A stretch of DNA of 64,000 nucleotides from Uloborus plumipes. Taxonomy: Eukaryota; Arthropoda; Arachnida; Araneae; Uloboridae. This document shows, in pieces, positions 22,058 to 34,178 of this stretch. The translations under genes were made by a program, and so were the position numbers. Within the stretch, counting starts at the first letter, position 1. Each line of letters begins with the position of its first letter. The stretch covers positions 1 to 64,000 of the forward strand of contig JAXGGA010005507.1 of NCBI GenBank assembly GCA_038373865.1, in the 5' to 3' direction. Below the pieces are notes generated by a model. It did not search any database, had not been told where the DNA came from, and was given only the letters and a program-made list of their open reading frames with translations.

Positions 22058-25000
22058 CCGTAAAATGGGGTTAATCGGAACACTTTTCAGCTTTGATTGT
22101 AAAAAAAGCAGTTAAAAGATTTTTTTTTAATTTGATTTTTTGGGTAAAAACTTCGGTCTTGCTTTACTTTTGATATTCCAAGCAAAGACAAAACATTTTG
22201 AACAGTTATTATTAAAATATATAGGAAATTATGGGTGTTCCGAATCACCCCGCTGATAGGGGTCAATCGGAACACATGTTAAAATTATTATTTTTTTAAA
22301 TTTAACCTCCAATAGGTCTCACAAACATGAACAATATTGATGGGGGAGAATAAGAACAGATAATTACTGTCAAATAAAAAGATAATTTCAATACCAGTAA
22401 ACGTTTATAATTTGTCAAAATTTAAAATAATTTTGTACTTATGAAAAATGAAAAGTAATTTTAAGAAATGCTTTTGAATTGAAATACAAAGATTTAATAT
22501 GAATGGAAGTCACTCATGTCGTCTACAAATATGTACTTGTCCTTAAAACTAGCAATTATGACTTCGCTTAAGTTTTTTCATAACATCTTCTAAGATGAAC
22601 GCTGCCTTTTCTTTAGTTTCTTGAAATCTCTGGGTTTCGTGGATTGTGCTGAAAGATTTTTTTGCTTATTCATCACTGTCTGTGTGCTGGCCTTTTGCTA
22701 TATAAAGTCTATATGACTTTCCCCTTCGTATTTTAAGCAAAAAGAAGTCTCCTGGAAAAAATCTTTTGAAATCTGCAACTTTTTGTCATTCTAACCAGGA
22801 AAGTACTCGACTTAAGTAATAATGAAAAATGTTAAAAATGGTACCATTCGAAAGAGCAAACTGAAACATGTTTTTGACCCAAAGATCAAGTGCCCTCGTC
22901 CCCTCGTTTTCGAGATGAGGGGTCTTAAAGTCGGCCGAAAAGTAGCCAAATTTGAAGACTTGGCAAGAAATTGAAGCTACCTCCCGATTCTCCATACCGC
23001 TGCTTGCTTGGCATCGCATCGTTTCCATGTTTGGTCATTTGCAATGAAAGTAAAAGATGTTTTACGTTAACCCTTTACTTGTATGAGCTAAAATAAAGAA
23101 TGCTGGTCAAGATTATGATGTGGAAAGAGAGTGTTTTATCCAGAGGAGCGAAAACATTACAAAGAAGTTAAAGTTTTATCTTTTTACGCATGATAACAAT
23201 ACATTTTAAAATTTTAGATATTTTAAGTTTTTTTACTGAACTAAGTTATATGTGTTAATTATTATACGTTAAAATATATTGCACGTGCTTCTTAATGAAT
23301 AATTCAGAGTAATTAAATAAATAAGTATGAAGAGCAGCTAATATGAGCTCATGTACAAAAAATTAAATAAATAGTCTTTGAGGTAGAAATTAAATTGTCA
23401 TGGATTATGATATCAGTTCTTATTTCAAAAAAAACTCGATACAAGAAGTTTCACTATCTGCTCACTCTTAGCAAAAATATTTATTTTTTCAAATTGAAAT
23501 CGATAAACAATAAATAGAAATTTTAAAAAGGAAACGAATAGTAAATGTCAATAGCTGCAAAATTATATCCATGTCGGAAATTACATCAAGGGTAGAGGGA
23601 AATAGTTATTTTCATTCTTAAAATATACTAATGAGTCGACATTCATTGTAAAAACCCCTGCTGTTCAAACAGAATCGGTCACTGTAGCGAAAAGTCTCTG
23701 TAACGTAAATGTAAAACATATTTCATGTTAATTTCGTACTGTTTAACAACATTAGTATAACTTTTACTAGTTCTGCTTTATGTTCAACGGGTTCGAAAAA
23801 ACTAACAAAATTGTAAATCAATACAAGTTTTAGCTTACTTTTCTGAAAAAGTAGAAATCGGTGAAAAAATAATGAAAGAAGGAGTGATGCATTGAAAAAA
23901 AAACCGTTCAAAACAATTGAGTCGAAAAAGCACAACTTAATAAAAATAACTAAATACACAGAGAAATTTAAAATAGGAAAGTTGGGTTTTGAGCTGCGGA
24001 AACTGTGTACCTGTCAGTCTATCTATTGGTCAGTTCTGCTCCCCCCTCCCGCAATAGTTTTTGAGTGCATAGTCTGTTTGGGTTTTTTTTTTTTTTGATC
24101 GGAACATCTCAGCGAGGACAGCACACTCCCAAATTCGACTTTTTGATTTTAATAATATTTCATTCGATATATTTTCCCTATACTCTCTCATAACTTTTGA
24201 GGGAATAAGTCCGATTCAATCAAACATTTTTTTTTTCGAAATATCACAGAGAAAACACCTCATTCCTGTTTGATTTTTTTATTTGAACAACTTTTCAGTA
24301 AATTTGGACCAGTTCAAAAAAAAAAAAACTCCCCCGTCCCCCCCCGAGAAAAAATTTATCTTTGCATTTTTTACAATTAAAAAACCTAATATCACCCCCC
24401 CCCCCCATTCATACTACAAAATACGTACACTTAAAAAATAAAAAAATAAATAAAAAAAAATAAATAAAAAAAAAACAGGACGCTCCGTCGCTCCGTTGTC
24501 ACCTCCTGGGCCCCTTAAACAAGGGTCGTGCTTTCATCGCAAATAATAAGATAAAATTTAATTTTGATGTCGTTTAAACTTGTTTTTTCTCTTTAAAAAG
24601 CTCTCTTAGCTTTTTGCTTAACAGCCGTCTTCACAAGCTTTGCAGTTGACCAAAAATGGGAATCAAGTTTCTCGTTAGACGCTAATACCGAATTCGCGCC
24701 ACAGCTTCCCGATTTCATTATAATTGCTAAAATTGGCGATTTTTCAAAAAAATTCAGCTGACTTTATGACCTTATATTTCGATAACGGGGGCGCGAGGGC
24801 AAAAACGCATGCGTCCAGAAACATGTTTTACAATGCTCTTTCGATTGGTACTCATTAAAAAAAAATTCATTATTCCATGATCGCGTACTTTCCTGGTAAG
24901 ATCTAGTTGCTCACGAGAAGGGATAAACAGTAATAAACCCTTGTCCTTGTCTTGATTAGAAGAATTGGGGTTAGAATCTTGATTTTTCAAACAGTTTCCT

Positions 25001-25433
25001 TTAAATAAGTTTGAATTGGAACAACAGAACAAAGTGTTCCGATTCACCCCGTAATTTTTTTTCCTATGGCATTTTTCGGAATTCTTCATTTTTATGACAC
25101 AATTTATAAAAAATGTAAATTCTAATGTGGTATTCCGTTGTTCAGATACATGTATAATTGAAACATACCACTCTTAGGTTTAAAATATAAGAAGGTTTGT
25201 TCCTGCATATGAAGTTTTGCAGTCTATGAAAACCTGATGTTTTCTAGCATTCCACGTGCGGCCCCCCTTAGAAGCCAGTAACCTTGCCAGATTAACAAAA
25301 GTAATTTTTCCCTACTTCCTATGATCTTATCTTTCTAAAAAAAAATTTATGTCGAAAAATACCCAATAGTATATTTATGAAGAATTTCTTTGTACGGTCG
25401 GGAAGTTTTGTTCCGATTGACCCCATTTTACGG
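22058..25433. mobile_element. 3.4-kb element with CCGTAAAATGGGGT ends
   Basis: Inverted ends CCGTAAAATGGGGTTAATCG and its near inverse (one difference at the T/C after GGGGT), with TA on both sides (22056-22057, 25434-25435). Subterminal copies of the GTTCCGATT-ACCCC motif recur near 22231-22277 and 25035. A related end occurs at 63499. I see no intact transposase; the longest frame, minus 24772-25089, is unrecognised. TA targeting suggests a Tc1/mariner-pogo relative, as inference. Confidence 0.85.
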
Positions 25434-25665
25434 TACATAATTTAGTTGAATATATAAAAAGGATATAGCAAATACCAGTTTTAAATTGAAAACTTCAGAA
25501 AGTTTCCACTCACAACCCATCACCCCTTTTTTAAGTGGACTGGTTCGCGAGTTCTAGGCTTTCACGGAAGGACATTACCTCTAGTGAAAAGGCTTTTTGG
25601 TCAATGTAAACGAGCTCTAAAGCTAAATTTTTAAGCTATGATGAAACTGGAAAGCACCGTGGAAC
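25434..25665. repeat. duplicated flank, first unit (right part)
   Basis: The sequence CATAATTTAGTTGAATAT and about 150 bp beyond it is repeated with divergence at 25829-25985. Together with 22030-22057 this is one unit of a tandem duplication split by the 3.4-kb element. Confidence 0.75.
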
Positions 25666-25806
25666 CAGGGACGTCATTTCAAGTTTTTCCAGCAATTCCA
25701 TCGGAAAACAGTAAAAAACACGCCCACTTATATGTAAATACATTGATTTCTGAAAGCCAGGGGGGGGGACAATTGCCCCCCCCCCGCCCCCTAAATGACG
25801 GGCCTG
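25666..25806. mobile_element. hAT-type MITE (CAGGGACGTCATTT family), copy 1
   Basis: 141 bp, CAGGGACGTCATTT to AAATGACGGGCCTG, with the exact 8-bp duplication CGTGGAAC (25658-25665 and 25807-25814). A G/C-run interior is shared with the copy at 49089-49258. Confidence 0.93.
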
Positions 25807-25985
25807 CGTGGAACAATGCTAATTTCAAATACATAATTTAGTTCAATATTTCCAAAGGATATAGCAAATGCAAGTTTTAAATCGGAAACTTTGGAAAGTT
25901 ATCCACAACAACCCATCTGCCCTTTTTTAAGTGGAACTATTCGCGAGTGCAAGGCGCGGTTTTCACGGATGGACAGTACTGACCA
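25807..25985. repeat. duplicated flank, second unit (holds the empty site)
   Basis: AATGCTAATTTCAAATACAT is continuous here, whereas the first unit is interrupted at the TA by the 3.4-kb element. Confidence 0.8.
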
Positions 25986-26720
25986 GTTCTTTCCCGGGGG
26001 TCTTGTTGTTTGCCAAGCTTTTTGCACTGATGAAGAGGCTCAGTTGTAGCCTTAAAATAGCTATTTGCTGCATTTTCGTGATATTTTGTGCTTTATTTTC
26101 GTTAGTTTTTCACTTTCATTATATTTTGACACAAAGCTTATTCGGTAATTTTTCATTCAGTCTGCACCATGTTTTAAGTCTAATATAAGACATTGATTAA
26201 CTGGAGTTTCTAAAGAATTTGATTTTCCAAAATTTAGATGAATGTGTTCGAATTTTTTTCTTTTTTGAGCCCAGAGACTTTTGATTTGTACGGTATTGGC
26301 TGCTGGTTAGATGTCTTTAGAGGCTTAGAAAAATCGCCTTCCAAGTAGTCGCCATGTTGAGTCATCTTGAAGATAATACATGAAGTTTAACTCCAAATCT
26401 GCCCTTTTCAGTTTAATTAAGTTATGGAAATCGACAAAAAGCATTGATTTTAATTATTTGGAAGGACACCTCTATACCCCTCACCCATCTCCAAAGAAAC
26501 GTAAAAGTAGAATGACCAAATTTTGCTCTCTGAATAAATACAGGATGTCCTATGAACACAAGATAAATTCCTCTCCACTATTCAGAACGTGTTACAGTTA
26601 TACCTGAAACATCTTCATTTTCGCAATGGTTTGTCTTAGTAGCATACTTTAAGCTGGAAAAATGCTCAAAATGAGTTGCAGAGTTGAGTTAAGATACTAA
26701 AAGTTTGAAGCGAAAAAAAA
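25986..26720. other. unannotated
   Basis: Only short frames. No motif recognised. Confidence 0.35.
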
Positions 26721-27128
26721 TGTAATATACTTATTAACTACTATATGATAGCTTATATAATGCTAAACCTATAAATGATTTTTTTTTAAACTGGAGGGTG
26801 ATAGAAAGTTTTTGCAAGCATATTCTTTTTCCGCACCTTTAAATCTATATTAAAAATGTAATATACTTATTAACTACTATATGATAGCTTATATAATGCT
26901 AAACCTATAAATGATTTTTTTTAAAACTGGAGGGTGATAGAAAGTTTTTGCAAGCATATTCTTTTTCCGCACCTTTAAATCTATATTAAAAATGTAATAT
27001 ACTTATTAACTACTATATGATAGCTTATATAATGCTAAACCTATAAATGATTTTTTTTTAAAGTGGAGGGTGATAGAAAGTTTTTGCAAGCATATTCTTT
27101 TTCCGCACCTTTAAATCTATATTAAAAA
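26721..27128 (+). repeat. three tandem 136-bp units
   Basis: Units begin TGTAATATACTTATTAACTA at 26721, 26857 and 26993 and are almost identical, differing mainly in a T-run. No coding potential. Confidence 0.95.
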
Positions 27129-28107
27129 AAGGACACCCAAAGTACATTGAAGAGCAGAAAATTCGTCAACATTTCTTTTTCAGTGCTATTATTCTAACCC
27201 TCAATTTCTTTTTCAATCTACTGCTCTCAGTTCAGTGTTGAAAGTATGAAAATATTATTTAAGTATTCTTTTCTTTTGTACTTACATTATTAGGCATCAA
27301 TGTTTCACTTTTAGGTAGAAAACGAACTTCTTACGTGAAAATATAAATTAGTTTATAGTAAGATATGTGCTTGATTGTTGACAAGATTGTGTTTTAAAAC
27401 CTACACAGTACGGTCTTATTTTCCTCTATTCACGAATTTCGCACATAATAAAAATTTTACTAAATCTAATAAGTTTTTAATATATTCATTCAAATTTCCT
27501 CTTTTAGCTATCTCTTTGATTCAAATTGAAAGTAAAATTATCCAAGCTTAAAAGTTCTTAAATTTCGTAAACATCTCTCTTTTGTCTACATGTCCTTTTA
27601 AAACCCAAGATTGAAAAATAAAACATTTTCTTCTGTTTTCGTCAGAAAGTTGAAAAATTCACATGAGATTAAGAATGAAACGAAACCTTTAAGGAACTAG
27701 AAAAGAAACGTTCTAAAATTGTTTTCGTTGAATTCAGAAAATTGGATACTTTTTGTAAACAATTTCGCTCAGTGAACAGATCTTCATCTAACATTGTTCT
27801 TCTTAAAAAAAGATACAATTAGAAGATACTCTGAAGAATTAAAATTAAAATTTATTTTTAAGAAAAGGAAATTTTTAACTGACACTAATTTAGTCTCCAT
27901 GAAATTTTATTACAGTAAATATCATGTACAGAGGTAAATGGTATTTTAAATTTTCAATTGAATTTCGAACATCTGTTTTTAGAGAAAGAAATATTTGCTC
28001 AAGTAATAGAAATCTCAATTTTAGTAAAAAGCTAAGAAAAGTTTTTATTTGGATTTTTGTGATCTGTGGCGCTCAGAATATTTTGTGAAAATGGAGTTTC
28101 ATTTAGA
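27129..28107. other. AT-rich, unannotated
   Basis: A short minus-strand segment near 27291-27335 lies between AG and GTAAGT, but it is too small to call. Confidence 0.3.
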
Positions 28108-28115
28108 AGGGACTT

Positions 28116-30619
28116 TAGGGTGGTTCACAAACCTATGGTAAAAATTTTTTTTTGTCCTAGAAGTCACGGCGGTGGCTCATTTTTTTACCTTTATCCACCC
28201 TAATATATAGCCAAAATTTCAACCTCCTACTTAAATAAAAAGACGGTGCTCAAAGCTCAAATAGTTCTCCAGTGTTTGTCAATTTCAAGCATTTTTCGGT
28301 TGCGCGGCAAAAAAAAAAAATCCGGGTGTTTTGCTATCATTGTTGCTTATTATTTTGTTCAATGATTCCCTGAATCCTAATGTGGCCACCTTTTTCCCCC
28401 ATTGTCTCCCACTTTTTGAATATTGCGCCCCCCCCCCTCCCCTCCTATTTTCATCAGATTTCGACAATTTCATAGATATTATTTGGCGAAGGAAGCATTA
28501 TGTTTACCATTAACATTCTTCTATAGGGCTAGAGAGGTGAGAAGCTCAAAATCATTAACACTTTCCCCATGTTAGGAGACTCATGGGGGTATTTTCCCTC
28601 CCCCCGTAAAATATTTAGCATATTATCAACAACTCATTTTCTCCAGCTTCAAAATTTTACACTTAATATTTTGGTGCAACACAATAATATCGGACTACCT
28701 TCTATGACTCGCAAGTCCAAAAACTTTTTCAAGCTGTAATTTTTTTTTTAAACCTTGGAAACATCTCATGTTACATATGAGTCGCACCGCAGATTTCCTT
28801 CAGCAAGGAACCTTTCGGTATATTTTATATTCATTCCAGTTATGTTCAAGCGATCACCGTGAAGGGGGAAACGGAGATCATATTTGGATTCAGTGAGACA
28901 TTTTACATAAGAAACAGTAAGAATAGTGTCAGATACATTTGAAGTTCATTTTGTGCCGAGCAGTGTTGTTATACTGAAATTTGCTGAAGTTTTCAATTAA
29001 AGCAAAAATATTTAAACTTCTTGCTATGCAATTCAACTTTCTATGTATATTTATATATAGATTTTTTTTGAGAGAGAGAGACTTTTAGTATTGAATATTT
29101 TATTGTCTCAGCAAGGATAAGTATTCAATTTGCTTCAACAGCAGGTAAAAGAAACTGCTTATTGTCCTCATTAAAAAAAAATTCTGTTAAATTCTTGAAT
29201 TATTTGAACATTTCGCTCAGCAACGTTATTCACCATTATTTATTTATTTTAATTATTTTCTTTTAATTCTGTGATTGATAATTATATTTGCTTTCGTTGG
29301 GGCGTAGGATGAAGAATGTTAGAAAATATTCGCTAATATTCATGTTTGAAAAAAATCCAATTGTTCTGTACTACACTTGTTATATTTCACATCTTTATTC
29401 TTGTAATAACTTGCTTTTCTTTCAACTAGAATTTGATGCGAAAAACTAAATCAAACTAATTAATTCACCAGAAAGGTGTCACAAGTACTTTAACAAAACT
29501 GTCCCAGTTGTTATTTCAATTTCCAGGTCGTTCATATGTTATAAGGTTTTTTACAAGTTCAAATATTCCCAGAAGTTTTAATAGCAAATGGAACATCTAT
29601 TAATGTTCAATCTATTTGTTTTACTGTACAAAAAGGCGCTGAAATTGTGAAAAGTGTTGTACTTGGGTTTTTCCGCTCATGATTAAATGAAAAATCTCTT
29701 TCTTATATAGGAACACAAATATTTTGAGGCATATAAGAGACTGGATTTTCTCAGAAAGGCTCCCTAATTGACTAATAATACCTCAATTATCTCTTTATAA
29801 TCAGCAAGAGTGATCATAGATTTATCTATAGATTTATAAAAAAGCTTACAGTTGAAATTTCAAACTTGTTTAAGTATTTTTTAAGTTCTATGTGCAACAT
29901 TCTTTTTTTTGTTTGTTTAATTCTTTGCCAAACATTTTTTTCACTTTAAAGTTATTAAAAAGAATAGAACTTGTGGGGAATATGATGACCAAAGTAAGCA
30001 TGAAGTAAATATCTTCGCCTAAATTTCAGATTAGTTCTATGCCAGACTAGCTACAATAGTTTATTTTTTGCAATTAGTTTTTAGAATTTAATTCATTCTT
30101 CTTGTGATAATCTTAGCACTATTAGTATAACACTTTAAATCTTAAAAAGTTTTTCTCTGCATCCCACTACTTTTAAAACATAAAAAACATTTTTCACAGC
30201 TCTTTCACAACTCTATTTTAGCAAGTGTAAGTTTTGAAAATCATAGCACAACATGTAGACAAGTAGTACTGCAATCTACTTTGTATGCTGCGATCTACTA
30301 AATAATCAATTGTATCAAAGGTGTTGCTATGTAGATTCAAACGATTAAGAAAGTTTCCCATTGTTTTAACTAATGTTTGTGCTTTGGAAAATGAGAATAA
30401 TTGAAAAAAATCTCTTCCAAGAAAATGGTCTCTTTAGTCTGAAAAACTCAAAAAGTGTGAAAATTACGAAAAAGCGTAAAAATGAAGGGTGTTTGAGCAC
30501 CATCTTCCATTAAGAGTAGGGAGCTGAAATTTTAGGAGGTTGACCGTATACGTAAATGTAAAAAAAGTAGGGTGCGCCTTGGTCCGTAGCAAAAAAAAAT
30601 TTTTTTTTGAACCACCCTA
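28116..30619. mobile_element. hAT-like element with TAGGGTGGTTC ends
   Basis: 2504 bp, TAGGGTGGTTC to GAACCACCCTA, with the exact 8-bp duplication AGGGACTT (28108-28115 and 30620-30627). Subterminal inverted repeats extend further inward (AGACGGTGCTCAAA near 28241 and TTTGAGCACCATCTT near 30492). No transposase domain recognised in the 2.5 kb. The outer bases are shared with the fold-back MITE at 19000. Confidence 0.9.
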
Positions 30620-30627
30620 AGGGACTT

Positions 30628-30929
30628 ATGTATTTGATATTGCCTTGCTGTTTATACCATTTGAATGCTCTTTAAATAAAATTGAAAGTGTTTCTAACTG
30701 GGGAGCATTTTAACTATGGGTAATTTCATTTTAATAAAAAGGACCAATTACTGCACAAAACAGCTTGCCAACTTTTTTTATTGCCGAGTTGACTACAGAC
30801 TTGATGACGAAAACGATGTTCAAATCTAGTTTCAATTTGACGATCGTCGTCTAATAATATTAAAACGTCGTTTTAATATTATTTTGTTACTCACGTTTTA
30901 CGTTTACTCAACATGGAAATTCAAAAAAA
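30628..30929. other. spacer with perfect palindrome
   Basis: AATAATATTAAAACG at 30853-30867 is followed after one base by its exact inverse to 30883. No gene seen. Confidence 0.6.
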
Positions 30930-31352
30930 AAAAAGGAGGAGGGGGAGAGACATTTAATTTAAATTTTTCAATTATAAGAAGACATTTTACTCAAGAGTTT
31001 TATTCTTTTCGAAAATTAGAGGTCATTTAAAAGCACCATGCTAAGGAGAAAAGTATCGATACATGAAAAATGTTGCAACATTGTCTGTATGTGTATAGTC
31101 ATTCAAAATAGGAAAATTAATTTATTAAAAACTATACATCAAATGTGAGGATTATAGTCATTTAGGGACATCTCGACACTCAGGAGATCTCGACACTTTT
31201 AAGGAAATCCCCCAGTAGACCCCCCTGCACCCTGGTGGCGAAAGTGGAAACTGTTGTATTGAAATAACCTGAGAGTGTAGTACGTCATTTTCAATCGAAG
31301 GTGTAGTGAAGTCTGAGATTCATCAAGAAAATAACCATCATTTATGTGTCAG

Positions 31353-31728
31353 GTAAGTGTTTCATAGTTTACAATGCATGCAGTATAAGATTGACTTTTG
31401 TAACAATGATAAATGGGGACGATGGCTTTGATTTTTGGTGATTTTTAAATGGCTGGCTAGTAAGATTAGACATTCAGGAACATGGCTGCGCAAGCAAAAA
31501 GTTTGCATAACCTGTCAGAGGGCAGTGCTGCCATCTTTCACAGAAATGTGTAACTTGGGGGAGATCTCGACATTCTGTTATGGGGAGATCTCGACAGTCG
31601 AGTTCTCCCTTATCGGCCTGTCGAAATTTCCATGATTAGTACATTGTAAGTCTTGTATGCTGATATTTCTTTTCTCGATAGTTTGCGAACAAACTAATAT
31701 TTTTTTCTTCTTTTTTATGATATTTTAG
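31353..31728 (+). other. probable 5'-UTR intron of the pogo transposase
   Basis: CAG|GTAAGT at 31353 and TTTTTTATGATATTTTAG ending at 31728, nine bases before the ATG at 31737, form a plausible intron. Inferred from splice consensus only. Confidence 0.45.
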
Positions 31729-31736
31729 GGTTGAAA

Positions 31737-33342
31737 ATGCCTCGCATTTACGATTACAAGGAGTACTTGGAAAATGTAAGCCTGAAGATATGGCGGCTGC
31801 CATACGAGAGGTGAAACAGAACAAAGTGCCACTTGCAACTGCGGCCAAAAAATTTGACGCCCCGAGGAATACATTAAGGACCAGTTTACTAACAGGTGCA
31901 GTATCAAACCGGCAAATTGGAAAGGGAGCAACATTAGATGATGCTATGGAAAAGGAACTGGTTGAACATTTATTACTGCTGGATTCCAAGGGGTTTGGCT
32001 TGACCGCAAATGATATTAGGAAACTAGTATATAAATTTGCGGAGAAAAGGAATCTAACGCACCGGTTCAACAAAGACAGTAGCATGGCAGGATATAACTG
32101 GGTATATTCTTTCTTAGAAAGAAACCCCAATTCGTCAGTAAGGAAAGCTCAAGGCTTGTCCTATGCACGTTCCAGAGGTCTCCATAGAGACAAAGTACGA
32201 AAATTTTTTGACAATTTACGGGAAATGTATGATGCGTTGGACCTGTGGGAAGAAACAGCAAGAATTTTTAATGCCGATGAAACTGGACTGCAGCTAATTT
32301 TTAAACCTGGTAAAGTGATTTCTTTCAAAGGCAAAAAGGATGTGTACCACGCCACGACAGGAGAAAAGGGGTCTACTGTTACTGCTATGGTTTGTAGCAG
32401 CGCAACAGGAAGTGCCATCCCTCCCTTTGTCATAATGAAGGGTATTAGGAAATAACCGTCGTATGCCAAATGGATCAACTTTAGAGATGTCAGACTCTGG
32501 ATACATGACCAGCGAAGTATTCAACAAATTTCTTGACCATCTGAACAAATACACACCAAAAGGCAAAATTGTACTCATTATAGATGGACATGCCTCTCAC
32601 TGCAAAGATCTGGATACAAGTGCGTCACTGTTCGGAATTGAGATGCCTCCCTCCGCACAGCACTCACAAATGCCAACTCCTTGATGTTTCATATTTCAAG
32701 AGCCTGAAACATTTTTACAAGGAAGCATGCAGGAACTTTGTTTATCACCATCCAGGAAAGGGGATCACCAAAGAAGACTTTGCAGAAATATTCAAACAAG
32801 CTTGGGAAAAGTCTGCTACGCCAGGGAACTTTACCAATGGCTTTAGAAAATGTGGAATCTATCCATATAACCCAGACATTTTGGAAGAACATATATTTGA
32901 ACCTGAACTTATGTCTACAACAAATGGTACCGTTATGGTACAGGAAGATGATAACATTCAGAGGTCATCATCACCATCCACTTCATCAGCTTCTACGTCA
33001 TTTTCGAGTTTATCTCCTGCACCAGTAGTACAGATACACTCTGTACGGAATAGGAGAAAAAAACAAGAATCGGCCGTTTTAACATCCGTAGAGTACAGGA
33101 ATCAAATGCGCAGAAAAACACCAACACAGGGATCTAGACGTCCGGGAGGAACTCAGCCCAGTTCCTCGAGAGATCTCTATGATAGTGAAAATTGCTGTGG
33201 CGAGTGCAGTGGGTATTACTTTGATGATACCGACGGACGGAAGTGGGTGAAATGTGTTGGAGAATGGGGTAATACGTGGTTTCATGAGGCTTGCGTACAA
33301 AATGGGAAGGAAACCCAGTTTACATGCAACAAATGTACATAG
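31737..33342 (+). pseudogene. pogo-type transposase with at least three frameshifts
   Basis: Would bind the element ends and cut and paste it. The ATG at 31737 begins MPRIYDYKEY. A frameshift near 31775 leads to MAAAIREVKQNKVPLATAAK, a psq/CENP-B-type helix-turn-helix, followed by a second CENP-B-like region (ANDIRKLVYKFAEKRNLTHR) and the catalytic blocks IFNADETGL, LIIDGHASH and LLDVSYFKSL (DDD triad). Further frameshifts lie near 32450 (in-frame TAA at 32453-32455) and 32620-32645. The C-terminus, after a Ser-rich linker, carries a PHD-like Cys/His cluster (CCGEC, KWVKC, WFHEAC, CNKC) to the stop at 33340-33342. Most of the protein remains readable, so the element decayed fairly recently. 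Confidence 0.9.
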
Positions 33343-33854
33343 TTAAAAGGGGCGATATATATTGTTGCATAGTAATATATGTTTATTACGCAAATCTCTC
33401 TTTTCCATATTTCACAGAAGTAAAAAAACATTGTTTTGAATTGTACCTGCCAGCCCGTAGGTGCCTGTCGAGATCTCCCGCAGTTAAGGGAGAAGTGGAC
33501 ATTTTGCTTTTATTTTTTCATAGTATTTATATGGCCTATGATGTTTTTCAGGATAAACCATTACACAGGAATAGTACAGCCTAATAATGGAATAATTGTT
33601 TTCTGTAAAAATAAATAATAAAATCCTTAAATATTTACCAGTTATTTATGATTTTTCCTTAAGGTGTCGAGATGTCCCTAAATGACCCTATTATTAGTGT
33701 TGAAAAAATTATCCATCACAGTTTCTTGGTGAAAATAAATTTTGAAAAATAAAAAATATAAATATTTTTTTGTGCCGATAAATTGGTGAAAGTTTGCCGA
33801 TTATAAATCGTCGGCAAGGCGGCTGATTATTGCTGATTAATCGGCGCATCCCTA

Positions 33855-34178
33855 CTTCGAATCATATTAAAAGAACATTCAGAAAATAATCTCTGTTTGT
33901 CACTTTTTTTTGAATCCATTCGGGACAAGTCAGAAATGTAATTATTTAAAATGACGCTAATAAAATCGTCATCTTTCTTTACATTTGAAAGTACGAGGCT
34001 CTATGTGTATTGTTTTTCTAGGTATTGTCAATTGTCAGAAAAGTTATTCATTTAAGAAGTATTTTTTGTTACACCAGCATTCTTTTGATTTATTAAAAAT
34101 ATCGATCATTTATTTCTACAAACACGAATAAAAATGTGACGATCAACAACAGGCTCTGCTAGGATGGTGTTGGTCAAA
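33855..34178. other. spacer, nothing recognised
   Basis: No gene or repeat end seen. Confidence 0.35.

Larger units (their letters stand above)
31155..33688 (+). mobile_element. pogo-like transposon
   Basis: 2534 bp. Inverted ends share GTCATTTAGGGACATCTCGA and differ at the outermost two bases. TA flanks at 31153-31154 and 33689-33690. The motif GGAGATCTCGACA recurs inside both ends (31182, 31559, 31582; inverted near 33466). It contains a degraded transposase with CENP-B-type DNA-binding and DDD catalytic blocks. Confidence 0.93.
30930..33854 (+). mobile_element. non-autonomous hAT, copy 2, 5'-truncated and split
   Basis: 30930-31154 matches the middle of copy 1 (for example ATGAAAAATGTTGCAACATT), and 33691-33854 matches its right end, finishing CGCATCCCTA. 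A pogo-like element occupies the gap. The left end of the hAT is not found. Confidence 0.85.
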
